Assembly: GCA_948567375.1 (NCBI GenBank)
Contig: OX419757.1
Span: forward strand, 54,250,001-54,314,000
Source of the DNA: Lunularia cruciata
Lineage: Eukaryota; Streptophyta; Marchantiopsida; Lunulariales; Lunulariaceae
DNA length: 64,000 nucleotides
Direction of reading: 5' to 3'
Both the position numbers and the translations under genes were made by a program. Within the stretch, counting starts at the first letter, position 1, and each line of letters opens with the position of its first letter. The notes beneath the pieces were generated by a model that saw only the letters and a list, made by a program, of their open reading frames with translations, was not told where the DNA came from and made no database searches. Of this stretch, positions 34,215 to 45,255 are shown piece after piece.

Positions 34215-35900
34215 ATTTTAATCCAAGAGAGTGGATCACCACCCCTCTTGGAGGAGCACGGGCTATTTGAGATTGAGTAATTTCAAGGGGAGAAAATTTA
34301 GTTCAATTGATAGGTTGGAGGTGTTTTAGAGAGAGGATGGGATGGAAGCTCTTGGAAGATAATTTCCTACACCTTTATTCTTGACTTTTTTTCACATCAA
34401 GATTGTATACATCCAACATGAGCAAACAAGAGTACATCTTGTTTACCACTTTAGAATAGAGTTAATGGACATAATGATGAATTCACCAAACTTGGTGATT
34501 CTACTTATGGTGATATACAATAGAGAGTGAGATTTGACAATCTAAATTTTGTTATGATGCAATGGATCTAAACATATTAAATCCTCTCCATTTCAAAACT
34601 CAAGTAGAAATCCACTATGTGGTTAGACTAAAAGTAATGTTTAGGGATTTTTTAGTCCATAATTTTGGTGAGTAATATTATCAATGAGTGATAGCCTCTG
34701 AGGTTCTAATGGTAGTCCCAATAGTCCATTCTCTCTCCCAAGTGATCATATTGACCCTCTATTGAAGTAGGAAGTAGCAATTGAGCATTTGCTGTGTGTA
34801 CAAATCATGGAACCGTAGTTGGAGGATCTAATGCAAGGAATGCAGGGATGTTGAATGAGTTTTGGGAGATCAAGGTGACTATATATGTACGTTTAAAGTA
34901 GAGTCACTTATGTATCTTTAGGAATGAGCAAGTAATGCAAGAAGGAGAACCATCCTAAAACCTAATACCAATGGCCAAAGTATTTGGAGAGTCACTCATA
35001 TTGATGACACCAACCCTAGTCAACAATAAAGCCGCATTATTACTATCGATGAAGAAGACATGCAACATTGAGCCTTACAAGAGACATCATTCCATGGGAG
35101 TAGTGGAAAATTGGATTCAAGAATGGATCAATAATTTTTATTATTCATAATTATGATCACTAATTATTCCACAGACATATTTGCAATTGGGTCCTTAACC
35201 GATAAAGCTCTCACATGGTATGATGCTTGGGAATGATAAACATTGGCAAAAGGAAGAGAGATCACTTGGATGGCAAAGCAAGAAGAGCTATTGAAGAATT
35301 TCAGATCTATGGATTTTGTGCAGATGGCCCGAAGCTGACTATGGAGGTTGAAGCAAAAGAACAACATACAAGAGTAAGTGGAAGCATTTCTTGATCTATA
35401 TGTTGCAATAACCAATAAAGAAGCTCTTGACAATTTCAAATAGGGGTTAAAGGAGAAAATTTGCCAAGAGGTAATGGTACAAAATCCTCATACTATTTTT
35501 GAACCCATTACTTGTGCTCAAAGAATAACATGTACACATAGAGTAGGTGAAGGGGTAGTCTTAACTCAACACTATCAGAATGAAACACCACACTTTGGTA
35601 GACTAGTTCCTATGGAATTGGGCAACATTTGTTTTTGAGACCAAGGAGCATGACCGCTCCAAGGAGAATGGAACGGGTCAAAGAAAGGAGTGATGGATTC
35701 TTGCAAGGAGAAGTGCCTTGAGCAAAACAATGATGTTGTAACAATTGTAGCCAAGTTGGGTACATAGTCATCAATTTTTGTGCTTGTCTTCCTTGACCTC
35801 CATACAAATGACCTTTGAAAAACATATAGAGGCAAATTGAAGAGGAGATGCTAAAATCACATTGGAAAACAAAGATTGCCAATAAATGTACCTTGCAGCC
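34215..35900 (+). pseudogene. gag remnant of element C
   Basis: Frame interrupted by many stops. Around 35198-35560 the reading TDKALTWYDAWE ... KGREITWMAKQEELLKNF ... EAFLDLYVAITNKEAL matches the Retrotrans_gag pattern (ALTWYDAW region, then the helix-rich part). Upstream of about 35100 nothing specific is readable. Confidence 0.55.
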
Positions 35901-35959
35901 TTATTTGCTCAATAGAGATGAGTAAAAGCTAGGGTAGGAAGAGGACAAGTGGGCAAAGG

Positions 35960-36340
35960 TTGAGGAAGAAAAACACACAATTGATTGTTGTAAATGGAGT
36001 CCTAGAAGGCAATCAAGTGAGAGTATTGATAGACCTTGGAGAAACAAAGAATTTCTTGTCTTGCTTTGTTGCAATGAGGTTGGGGATGGGACTAGAGAAG
36101 GATGAGAATGAAAAAGTGGAGCTAACTAATGGTCAAATAGAGAGGATTGAATAGTTACCTAGAAAGATAGCATTCTTTATAAGAGAGTATTAGGAAGAAA
36201 TTGAGTGGCAAGTGATATGGTTAGCTCATTATAATGTGATCTTAGGCATGAGGTGGATAGAGCACTACAACCCCATGGTCAATCGGAGAAAGAAAGTTGT
36301 GAGAACTAGCCAATGGGAGATCATTGGGGGTTAAAGAAAG
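35960..36340 (+). pseudogene. Protease remnant of element C
   Basis: Reads GNQVRVLIDLGETKNFLSC then, after stops, HYNVILGMRWIEHYNP: the retropepsin active site with DLG in place of the usual DSG or DTG, followed by the flap-to-end ILGMRW motif. The serine-to-leucine change in the active-site triplet should inactivate it. Confidence 0.6.
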
Positions 36341-36419
36341 ATCATAAAAGCAAGAACTACCCCTCTATGTCATAAGGACAACAACTATCAATAAGACAGA
36401 TATATGTTTCATGGGTATA

Positions 36420-37380
36420 ATAAATGAAGTTCAAAGTGCACAACTCAATGGATAAATTCCTGAGAATTTGAAAGGTGTGGTCAATGAGTTTCAAGATGTC
36501 TATCTAGATGATTTACTCTCAATATTACCACCAAAAGGAGAGTAGATCATAAAATCAAGATACTTCTTAGGAAGACATCTCCTTATAAGGCCTTATATTG
36601 ACTATTACCTTATAAGTTGGAGGAGTGTAAGGTTCAAATCAAGGATATGCTATACAAACTGTTTATCCAACCCAACATATCATCATATGGAGCTTTTATC
36701 TTTGAATTATTGAGGTCTAAATCAACAAATGGTGAAGAAAAATATCCATTACCTTGCATGGATGACCTCTTTGATCAACTCAATGAGACAAAACAATTCA
36801 CTAAACTTGATCTACATAGTGGTTATAACCAAATCAAGATTACAAAGGAAGACATACACAAAATTACTTTTTGAACAAGGTATAGTCACTTTCAATACTT
36901 GTTGATGCTGTTTAGCTTCACCAATGCACTAGCCATTTTCATGAGTTTGATGAATAAAATATTTTGTCCATACTTGGATAAGTCTTTTATCATTTTCCTT
37001 GTTGACATCTTAGTCTACAGCAAGACAATGATGGACCACAAGCAAAATCTACAAGAAGTTATCCATATTCTGTGACAAAATCAATTGTATGCCAAAATCT
37101 CAAAGTCTAAGTTTGGCAAGTTTACAATAGATTACTTGGGGCATAGAGTAAATGCATAAGGTATCTAAGTGTTAATAGATAAAATAAAGGTCATTCAAAA
37201 TGGAGTGTTGTAGAAGATCAAACTAAACTCAAGAGTTTCTTGGGATTGATAGTGTTTTATTGTTGATTTATCATGGACTTCTACAAGGTAACACATAATC
37301 TAATGACACTACTTGGCAAGGAGAAGAAGTGGAAGTGGAAGTGGGGAACCGTATAAGAATTGGACTTTTAGAAATTAGAA
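36420..37380 (+). pseudogene. Reverse transcriptase remnant of element C
   Basis: An 85-codon open stretch from 36617 includes YPLPCMDDLFDQLNETKQF then TKLDLHSGYNQIKI, typical RT. The polymerase motif reads FLVDILVYS (about 36993-37020), so the first of the two catalytic aspartates is replaced by valine. Several stops; not functional. Confidence 0.68.
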
Positions 37381-37950
37381 GATGTATTATTACATGCACC
37401 AATCTTGAAATAGTATGATCCAAAACATCCAATCAAATTGGGTGTAGATGCATCAAGCATTGCAAGCAATAAGAGAAGTTCTATGACAAGAATGGAATGA
37501 CGGATGGCACCCAATTGCATATTTTTCTCAAAAGCTATTACTAGTAGAATGCAACTATCACACCATCAAACAAGGAGAGCTGGACATTTTCCTTGCAACC
37601 AAGCATTGGAAGCACCTTCTTAGCAAGAAGGCATTGTAGTGGAGATAGACCAAAAACCTCTAGTCTACCTCAAGACATAGAAAGATCTATCTTGTTGATA
37701 GAATTGGTGAGCAAAGTGGAGATAGACCACAAACCTCTAGTCTACCTCAAGACATAGAAAGATCTATCTTGTTGATAGAATTGGTGAGAAAAGTGGAGAC
37801 AATGGTTCAATATGATGATCATATATACAGAATGTAAAAAGCAATTTGCAAATGCATTCATTTGAATGCCTATGGCAAAAAATCTGGTGATAGAGGTTAA
37901 GATGAACCCACAATTTTGACCAAGGATTCTTATTGTTACAAAAACTGACC
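37381..37950 (+). pseudogene. RNase H remnant of element C with 77-bp tandem duplication
   Basis: LGVDASSIA (about 37440) and EIDQKPLVYLKT (about 37645) correspond to the first and last acidic-residue regions of RNase H. Bases 37639-37715 are repeated as 37716-37792 with only a few differences. The 77-bp unit shifts the frame. Confidence 0.62.
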
Positions 37951-38485
37951 CATAGATTTTAGGAGCTTAATCATCCAAAGGCATAATAGTACCCAAGGAC
38001 TCACCTTTTGTGATGACAAGTTATGGATCTTGAATGCCTTAGACTTAAGAATCACCATCCTAGTGGAATGTCAAGATTTTGTCATTCTAGGTCATGTAAG
38101 AGTAGACAAGACTTTAGATGCAATCAAACACCATTACTATTTGCCCAAGATGAGCAACAATGTGATAGAGTATGTTTGAAACTACCACCTTTTTCAAAAA
38201 AATAAAAGCTCTAATTAGGCTCCTACAAGACTCCTAGAACCTCTCCTTATTACACAATGTTGAGAACAAGTCAACATGGATCTGGTTTGTGAATTGCCCA
38301 AGACCACATCAAGGTTTGACTCCATTGTAATTGTTGTAGATTTGACTAAGCATGATGATTCATGTATGTCCTACAACCAAGGATGTGGTTTCTCCACAAT
38401 TAGCTCAATTCTACATAGCTATAGTCTTTTCTCACCATGGTCTATCTCAAGTGCTCATCATTGATCGAGGCACTTAATTCACCAG
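37951..38485 (+). pseudogene. Integrase remnant of element C, 5' part
   Basis: Reads ILGHVRVDKTLDAIKHHYYL (zinc-binding region, about 38087-38146), then NMDLVCELPKT (first catalytic Asp region, about 38273-38305) and up to the second catalytic region at about 38460, where element D is inserted after ACCAG. Continues at 43768. Confidence 0.62.
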
Positions 38486-38910
38486 TGTAACAATATGGAG
38501 TTTAGCGATGAAGTCAGTCAGGCTCACGAAGTAGCACATAAGACAAATTAGCCTAGAATATTCCGGAAGTATCTAGGAAGCTTCTTAGGAAGCTTCCCGG
38601 ATAGCTTAGCTTGCACCTTAAGTAAGTAGCTTCTAGAAGGAAGCTTCTAGAAGCTTCCAACTAGCTTAGCTTGCATGCCAAGTAGGCAGCTTCTAGAAGG
38701 AAGCTTCTTGAGAAGCTTCCTAGTTAACTTGGCTTGCACTCTAAGAAAGTGATTTGAAGAAGCTTCTTGAGAAACTTCTCAAGGGTTTGTATGCTACCTA
38801 TAAATACCAAAGCCAAAGCTCATGCTAGGCATTTGGAGTTTTCCCTCATTCAAGTGTCCCAATGTGAGTTTCCATTCTCCTATTTCTCTCCTCGGTTTTG
38901 GTCTTTTACA
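38486..38910 (+). repeat. 5' LTR of element D
   Basis: 425 bp, TGTAACAATATGG to GGTCTTTTACA. Its U3 is packed with GAAGCTTC and TTCTAGAAG motifs between about 38560 and 38780, followed by a TATA box at 38799. Confidence 0.9.
38560..38806 (+). promoter_or_regulatory. Putative heat-shock-element array and TATA box in the D LTR
   Basis: At 38640-38657 the sequence GAAGCTTCTAGAAGCTTC follows the heat-shock-factor pattern of alternating GAA and TTC every five bases for four units, inside a 20-bp perfect palindrome (38639-38658). At least four further GAAGCTTC clusters flank it (about 38564, 38576, 38700, 38757). TATAAATA is at 38799-38806. Binding by heat shock factors is inferred from the pattern only. 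Confidence 0.55.
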
Positions 38911-38911
38911 T

Positions 38912-38926
38912 TGGTATCAGAGCAGG
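38912..38926 (+). promoter_or_regulatory. Primer-binding site of element D (tRNA-iMet type)
   Basis: TGGTATCAGAGCAGG one base after the 5' LTR. The first 12 bases are the standard plant initiator tRNA-Met-complementary sequence. Confidence 0.88.
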
Positions 38927-39205
38927 AATGGGATGGATGGAATTTATGGACCACCAAATCCAAATCATTGGGACCATCATTGGGATCTTCCGCCAAATCA
39001 TTGGGACTTTCATGTCCAGATATTACCAAAGCATTGTTTCACACAATTCATCACCTCACGCTTTGGGCAGGATTTTCTACATATGATCACAGTGTTAGAG
39101 GAACCCTTGATACTTCCAATTGTAACTTATGGAGAATGGTGGACATGTTGTATCTATGTGTTAATCAACTAGATAAATTGAGGGTAGTGGAATAGAGTAG
39201 TAGCG

Positions 39206-40057
39206 ATGGCGGCAATACCGGATGTTATCCTTGCAATGCAACAACAAATCGAGCATCTTACTTGATTGTTGGATGAACGAGACCAGCAATGACAAGAACA
39301 GATAGATAGAGCGCCAGTTCAAGATGGAGAAGATTGCATTCGATTTCTGAAACCCAAGGTGTTAGGAGGCAAGAATCTTCCAAGCATAGTGGAGAATTTT
39401 GTGTTTGATTGTGAACGTTACTTTGAAGCCATCAATCTTCAAGACGAGCGGAAACAAATTCTCTTGGCTTCTAGCCAGTTGGATGGCGTGGCAAAACTTT
39501 GGTGGCAATTTTGAGTAGAAAGAGTTGAACAACAAATTGTTACACCAATTTTGACATGGGCAGAATTCAAGGATGCAATACTTGGTCAATTTCAGACTAT
39601 AAATGCCACTCGAGCTGCACAAGATAAATTGGCAGAGTTGAGGCAGATTGGCTCAGTGAGAAGCTACATGACACAATTTCAGAATATCATCATGCATATT
39701 CCAAATATCCAAGAAGGTGAAGTTCTGGATCAATTTGTGCAAGGATTGAAGTCACAAAACAGATTGGAGGTGACCATGCAAGAGCCACAGAACGTAGAAG
39801 AAGCCATGCAATTGGCTGAGCGTTTTGATTCCTTAGTTGCGACAACTTGGTCTCGACCTCGACCTACACAAAACCTACCAATACCACGAGTGGAAGAACC
39901 GGTACCAATGGAGATTGATGTTATCCAACAAAGACCACTTGGCACAATAGATAGAGAAAGATTACGACAAAATGGAGGTTGCTTTTATTGTTGCCAAGTT
40001 GGACATCACATTGCTGAATGTCCACTTAGGAATGGGCGACCTCGACAAGTTGCCTAG
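39206..40057 (+). pseudogene. gag: Gag of element D
   Basis: ATG at 39206 in frame with the long open stretch from 39551; three early TGA stops break it, at least some in contexts suggesting CGA-to-TGA change. Contains FDCERYFEAINLQDERKQIL and QLDGVAKLWWQF, then the Retrotrans_gag core (WAEFKDAILGQFQ ... MTQFQNIIMHI), and a CCHC zinc knuckle CFYCCQVGHHIAEC near the C-terminus, binding element RNA. The last 168 codons are open. Ends at TAG 40055. Confidence 0.8.
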
Positions 40058-40169
40058 ATGGAGTTTGTGGAACAGAATGATCAGGGAAACGAAAAATCCC
40101 AGTAGGAGATTTCGAGCCACCTACTAGGAGCTTGATTAGTTCCAATGGGATTGAAGGCTTGACCTATGC

Positions 40170-40523
40170 AAGTTTGCTTCACTTGCAAGGTACGATATCT
40201 AATAGGGGTTGTAGGATTTTGGTTGATTCTGGAAGTTTAGAGAATTGCATATCTATGGAAGTAGCAAAGGAATTGGGTATTCCTATCAAGCCAGTGATGG
40301 AAGTAGTTTGATGATGGCAGATGGTAGAAAAGGTTCTGCATTCGGCACCTCGCATCCTGTTACCTTCAAGATTGGGAAGGAGTATTTGGAGTGTATGAGG
40401 TTTGTAGTAGCACCTCTACACTATGATATCATTCTGGGTCTACCTTGGCTTGAACGTCATAAGGTTCAATTTGATTGGACCCGACGTCAAATTCAAGTAC
40501 AACACCAAGGTAGGAATTTCTGA
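40170..40523 (+). pseudogene. Aspartic protease of element D
   Basis: ILVDSGSLENCIS at about 40210-40250 is the active site (DSG), and HYDIILGLPWLERHKVQFDW at about 40420-40480 is the C-terminal region of the chromovirus protease. A frame change lies between the two parts. Confidence 0.72.
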
Positions 40524-40574
40524 TTAGGTTGTCTGGCACCTCTGAGTAAGACACCTAAGAATAGTCAGTCCTGA

Positions 40575-40754
40575 GATGGGAAGTTTGTTGAGAAGGTAGC
40601 CATAGAGCAAATCTGGAAGGGAGATGAGTCCCAAGATGGGAAGTTTGCCAAGAAGGCAACCATGGAGCAAGCTTGGAAGAGAGATGAGTCCCTAGAAGGG
40701 AAGTTTGTTAATGAAGCAGCCATAGAGCAAGCTTTGGAGGAAGATAAGTCTGTA
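40575..40754 (+). repeat. Three 60-bp tandem repeats between protease and RT of D
   Basis: Units start at 40575, 40635 and 40695. Each encodes about 20 residues of the pattern (D/E)GKF(V/A)(E/K/N)(K/E)(V/A)A(I/T)(E/M)EQ followed by W or L, charged residues and DES or DKS. In-frame period. Probably a flexible linker expanded by slippage or unequal exchange. Confidence 0.85.
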
Positions 40755-40779
40755 TTCGCGGTGTGGATCAAGCCGATTG

Positions 40780-41885
40780 CACAAGAACAATCTGAGGAGG
40801 GCCAGGTGCCGCATCAAGCAACGGTTGATCGAATAGTTCAGGAGTTTGTTGATGTGTTTCCGGATGATCTGCCAAAGGGATTACCCTCTGATCGAGGTAT
40901 GCCCTTCAAGATCAAGTTATTGCCAAGGAGTACTCCAGTGAGTAGACCAATCTATCGGCTCTCACCAAAGGAGTTGGAGGAGTTGCAAACAACACTTACA
41001 GAATTGTTGGAGAAGGATTTCATATGACATAATACCTCTCCGTGGGGAGCACCGGTACTATTTGTTCCAAAGAAGGATGGAGGACTTTGTTTCTGTATTG
41101 ATTATCGTGGGCTCAATAAGCAAACCGTGAAGAATGCATATCCCTTGCCTCGGATTGATGACCTGCTTGATCAATTAAGTGGAGCACACTACTTTTCCAA
41201 GCTAGATCTTTGTAGCGGCTATTGGCAAATTCCTATTGAAGGAGAGGACGTGCAAAAGACTCCCTTTGCACAAGGTATGGACATTTTGAGTGGAGAGTTC
41301 TACCTTTCGGACTCACTAATGCTCTGACAGTCTTCATGGATCAGATGCATCGGATGTTGGAGAGACTATTGGATCAGTCCGTGGTAGTGTTCTTAGATGA
41401 TATCTTAATCTATAGTAGGACAAAGGTAGAACACAGGAATCATGTGTGAGAAGTCCTAAGACGACTACGACAGTGGAAATTTTACTACAAGAAGTCAAAT
41501 TGTGCTTTTTGGTAGAAAGAGGTTACCTTCTTGGGTCATAAGGTCTCATCAGAGGGGATCAAGATGGAAGAAGAGAAGATCAAGGTCATTACTGATTGGC
41601 CTACCCCAAAGGATGCTACCAAAGTATGAGCATTCAATGGATCGGCCAGTTTTTACCGACGGTTCATCCACTATTATGCTCACGTGGCTGCACCATTGAC
41701 TGACCTCTTGGGAAAGAACTCAAGCTTCCAATGGACCACCAAGCATGAAGAAGCATTCTAGAAGTTAAAGCATATGGTGTCTTCAAGACCCATTCTTCAA
41801 CCATATGATCCTCAACTACCTTGTGTGGTTGATTTTGATGCTTCTAACTTTGCAATTGGAGCTGTGTTGCAACAAGAATTTCCAA
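40780..41885 (+). pseudogene. pol: Reverse transcriptase (and start of RNase H) of element D
   Basis: Reads FVDVFPDDLPKGLPSDRG, then [50 protein letters not shown], and the catalytic FLDDILIYS near 41390-41416. The RNase H start DFDASNFAIGAVLQQEFPNG is at about 41830-41890, but the rest of RNase H is deleted and the sequence jumps to the integrase N-terminus. A frameshift near 41285 and several stops. Confidence 0.82.
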
Positions 41886-42636
41886 ATGGTACATGGTTGG
41901 CTAACAACAGGTGACAAGGAGTACAACACCTTTTCCTTCAAGGAAGGCCTTCTATTCCATGCGGACCAGATCTATGTTCCAACCAAAGGTGATCTTCGAC
42001 TTGTGCGCCTTCAAGAAGCCCATGATTTACCCATTGCTGGTCACATGGGTGTGGACAAGACCTTGGGTACCCTCCAACGTCAATGGTGGTGGCCCAACAT
42101 GACACGGGATGTTCAAGAATTTGTCCAATTGTGTGAGAGCTGCCAACGTAACAAGGCCAACAACCAAAAGCCGGGTGGACTCCTTCAACCGCTTGCCGTT
42201 CCATCAGCTCGTTGGGAGCATGTGAGCTTGGATCTCATCACATCCTTGCCAAAGACAAAACAAGGACACACCGCCATCGTGGTGTTTGTGGATAAGCTTA
42301 GTAAGCAAATCCACTTGGCACCAACCTATGATACTGTGGATGCTCCAACCTTAGCGCAAATCTACTTTGACAATGTCTTCAAGCATCATGGAATGCGACG
42401 CGTACTCATCTCCGACCGTGATCCTTGCTTTACCGGGAAGTTTTGGCAAGCACTCTTTCAGATACTCGGCACCAAGCTTGCTTTGTCCACGGCCTATCAT
42501 CCTCAAACTGATGGACAAACCGAACATGCAAATCGTACATTGGAGGATATGCTGCATGCCTTTGTCAATGTCCACCATACCAATAGGGATGAATGTCTTG
42601 CCGCTGCTGAATTTGCCTACAACAATTCCAAATAGA
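41886..42636 (+). pseudogene. pol: Integrase core of element D
   Basis: Open until TAG 42634. Zinc-binding HHCC module AHDLPIAGHMGVDKTLGTL ... VQLCESCQRNK. Catalytic DDE core: HVSLDLITSLPKT, RVLISDRDPCFTGKFW and YHPQTDGQTEHANRTLEDML. Nearly intact, normal order for a chromovirus. The terminal TAG probably replaces a Gln codon, because the typical integrase sequence TSTGFSPFF follows in frame. Confidence 0.85.
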
Positions 42637-43322
42637 CAAGCACCGGATTCTCTCCTTTCTTTCTTAATTTTGGCCAAGATCCGCTTGTTCCAGATTCTCT
42701 TCTTGCTCCCCCTCCATCTCAGGTTCCTCATACTTCCACATTCTTGACCATTATATCCCAATCTCTCCAACAAGCCAAGTCTCACCTCCTTGTTGCTCAG
42801 AATCGCCAAAAACAATATGCAGACCACCATCGTTGAGATCTCACCTTTGAAGTTGGTGATAAAGTCATGCTATCCTCTAGTAACCTCCCTCTCCCACTTG
42901 ATACCCAAGTTCGTAAACTTGCTCCTAATTGGATAGGACCCTTTGATATCACCCAAATTGTCTCTCTTGTTGCTTATCGTCTTGCCTTGCCTTGTCACAT
43001 GCGTATCCATCCTATCTTTCATGTTTCCAAGTTGAAACCCTTTTTTCCTAACCCCTCTTCCTTTTCCTCTCGAGTCCAACCTCCCCCTCTTCCTATCCCT
43101 ATCAATGATCATGAGGAGTACAAAGTTGATCGTATCCTTGCGCATCGCCACATTCAACGAGGCCGTCGCCAACATACGGAGTACAAGGTCCTTTGGAAAG
43201 GGTATCCCCTTCATGATGCCACCTGGGAACCTCTTTCTCACATCTACAATGCACAGACGGCCATCCAAGAATTCAAAGCTTCACTGGCGACAAGGACATC
43301 ACCAACTAGCGGCGGGGGAATA
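42637..43322 (+). pseudogene. Integrase C-terminal domain and chromodomain of element D
   Basis: In frame after the stop: TSTGFSPFFLNFGQDPLVPD, then FEVGDKVMLSSSNL, MRIHPIFHVSKLKPFFPNPS, and a full chromodomain at about 43117-43290: EYKVDRILAHR, EYKVLWKGYPLHDATWEPLS and AIQEFKAS. Chromodomains of chromoviruses bind methylated histone H3 and steer insertion to heterochromatin. One TGA (about 42835) interrupts the frame. Confidence 0.85.
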
Positions 43323-43762
43323 TGTAACAATATGGAGTTTAGCAACAAAGTCAGTCAGGCTCACAAAGTAGCACATAAGACAAATTAGCCTAGAATATTT
43401 TGGAAGTATCTAGGAAGCTTCTTGGGAAGCTTCCCGGTTAGCTTAGCTTGCACCTTAAGTAAGTAGCTTCTAGAAGGAAGCTTTTAGAAGGAAGCTTCTA
43501 GAAGCTTCCAACTAGCTTAGCTTGCATGCCAAGTAGGCGGCTTCTAGAAGGAAGCTTCTTGAGAAGCTTCCTAGTTAACTTGGCTTGCACTCTAAGAAAG
43601 TGGCTTGAGGAAGCTTCTTGAGAAGCTTCTCAAGGGCCTTGTATGCTACCTATAAATACCAAAGCCAAAGCTCATGCTAGGCATTTGAAGTTTCCCCTCA
43701 TTCAAGTGTCCCAATGTGAGTTTCCATTCTCCTATTTCTCTCCTCGATTTTGGTCTTTTACA
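43323..43762 (+). repeat. 3' LTR of element D
   Basis: 440 bp. Same as 38486-38910 apart from few substitutions and one extra short GAAGCTT-type unit (about 43470-43483). TATAAATA at 43651-43658; the 20-bp palindrome at 43490-43509. Ends TTTTACA followed by ACCAG. Confidence 0.9.
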
Positions 43763-43767
43763 ACCAG

Positions 43768-44656
43768 TTTGCTTTGGAGGACACTCTTTGGCATCTTCAA
43801 GACCAAATTGGCCATGTCCATGGCTTACCATGCACAAACCAATAAATAAATAGAGCAAGCTAATTGCACTGTTGAAGATATGTTCTAGAGCTTCAGCTTA
43901 GAGGAGCAAGAAAGGTGGGACACCTTCTATTGGTGGAATTTATCTATAACAATTCATTGAATGTATCTACATAGGTCACACCATTCTTCTTCATGTGAGA
44001 AGAGCATCTTTTCACACCTTCAAGCTTGGTAAAGATCCATCTAGTGGCTATAAAGGTTAAAGCTATCAACACTTTTGTTTCTAGAATCCAACAAAGTGTG
44101 GAGAACGCCAAGCACAAGTTGAAAATCACCCAAAATTGAAAAAAAAGTATGTAGATGCACATTGTATGCACATGGAGTTCAACACTAGGTTTCAAGTTTG
44201 GCTATCTACAACTAACCTCATGTTAGTTGGCCCTTGTTAGCTCAAAACTCATATTATTTGGCCTTTTCCCATCCTCTATTGCATCTGTGTAGTGGCCTAT
44301 CACCTTGAGCTATCACTACACATGAAAATCCATCCAATGTTCATTTATGAGCTCCATCTAGTGGTCATATTTTCTTACTACATAGATATGGACCCCAACT
44401 GCCTACTTTCTTTCCATACAAGAATATAGACCTTGTCTAACACTCATTGATAGCATGGAGGAATTTGAAGTCAAATGTTTTCTCCAAAAATGCATCCATG
44501 TTACCCCCCATCTGTGTGTGGAATATCTTATATATTGGAAATGGTACTCATTATATGGAGCAACATAGAAGTTAGTGGCTAACTTGATCCATACACCAGT
44601 GTTAGTGGAATCTTTTGAGCAACTTCATAACATTGCATCTTAAAAGGGAGGAGGTT
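43768..44656 (+). pseudogene. Integrase remnant of element C, 3' part, with decayed chromodomain
   Basis: Resumes after D with LWRTLFGIFKTKLAMSMAYH, then QTNK, the integrase region before the catalytic glutamate. MKIHPMFIYELHLVV (about 44320) is the pre-chromodomain signature. VEYLIYWKWYSLYGAT and LVESFEQLHNIAS (about 44515-44640) are the remains of a chromodomain. Purine-rich AAAAGGGAGGAGG directly precedes the 3' LTR. Confidence 0.68.
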
Positions 44657-45255
44657 TGTAATACCATTAGCTAGACATATTATCTAGATATGTAAATTAG
44701 CTTGGGAATATCTAGAAGAATGTTATATATGATGGCATAAGTAGGTCAGATAGAAGTGTCACCAAAAGAGTACTTTCACTAATTAGGTAGAGGTCAAAAA
44801 TACCCTAAAAACTATAGAGCCAATTTTGGAAGCCTAAACGGATGAATTAGGCCTCAAAAATGAAAAGATTCACTTCCTTTTGGAAAGAAATGCTTTGCCT
44901 TCTCCTCCATGTTTTTCTCATTGAGATCTTTCTAATGGTAACTCACTCATGTTGCTATAAGCTCCCTATAGGAAGATTCCCTAAAGGTTCTTTTTGATCA
45001 ATCTTGTTAGACTAACCAAATAGAAAAAAGACCAACATGTCAACCATCCATGCAACTAATCTAAAGGTGGAGCTCATTGACATATCACCAATCCATGTAT
45101 TTGATCCAAAGATGTAGCTCCCTTTGAGAAGATCCTCCTTGCTATACAAGAAAGACAAGGTACTCCTTTTGGTGCAGAGGAATGTTGAGGGCTGAAGCCT
45201 TGTGTCTCTTCTCTTGTGTTTCTCTTGGGGGTTCTCCTATCCTCGGAACATTATA
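44657..45255 (+). repeat. 3' LTR of element C
   Basis: Starts TGTAATACCATTAGC and ends AACATTATA (counterpart of ATATTACA). About 599 bp, clearly similar to 33613-34197 along the whole length. Confidence 0.78.

Larger units (their letters stand above)
38486..43762 (+). mobile_element. Element D: Ty3/gypsy chromovirus inserted in the integrase of C
   Basis: LTRs 38486-38910 and 43323-43762 are highly similar. The perfect 5-bp target duplication ACCAG (38481-38485 and 43763-43767) and the continuity of C on both sides prove insertion. PBS TGGTATCAGAGC at 38912; purine tract GGCGGGGGAA just before the 3' LTR. Gag, protease, RT, part of RNase H, integrase and a C-terminal chromodomain. It has scattered stops and an internal deletion of most of RNase H. 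The youngest element in this nest. Confidence 0.92.
33613..45255 (+). mobile_element. Element C: decayed Ty3/gypsy retrotransposon inserted in E and carrying D
   Basis: LTRs at 33613-34197 (585 bp) and 44657-45255 (599 bp). The flanks ATACC (left) and GTACC (right) are a near-perfect 5-bp target duplication, and both sides belong to element E when joined. PBS at 34199. Gag, protease, RT, RNase H, integrase and a decayed chromodomain follow in order. Element D is inserted in its integrase at 38486. Confidence 0.82.

Noticed and set aside
42351-42830. 159-codon open frame on the minus strand
   Set aside because: It is the antisense shadow of the integrase of element D, whose plus-strand reading has clear HHCC and DDE motifs.
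42870-43268. 132-codon minus-strand open frame
   Set aside because: Antisense to the integrase C-terminus and chromodomain of D; no motif of its own.
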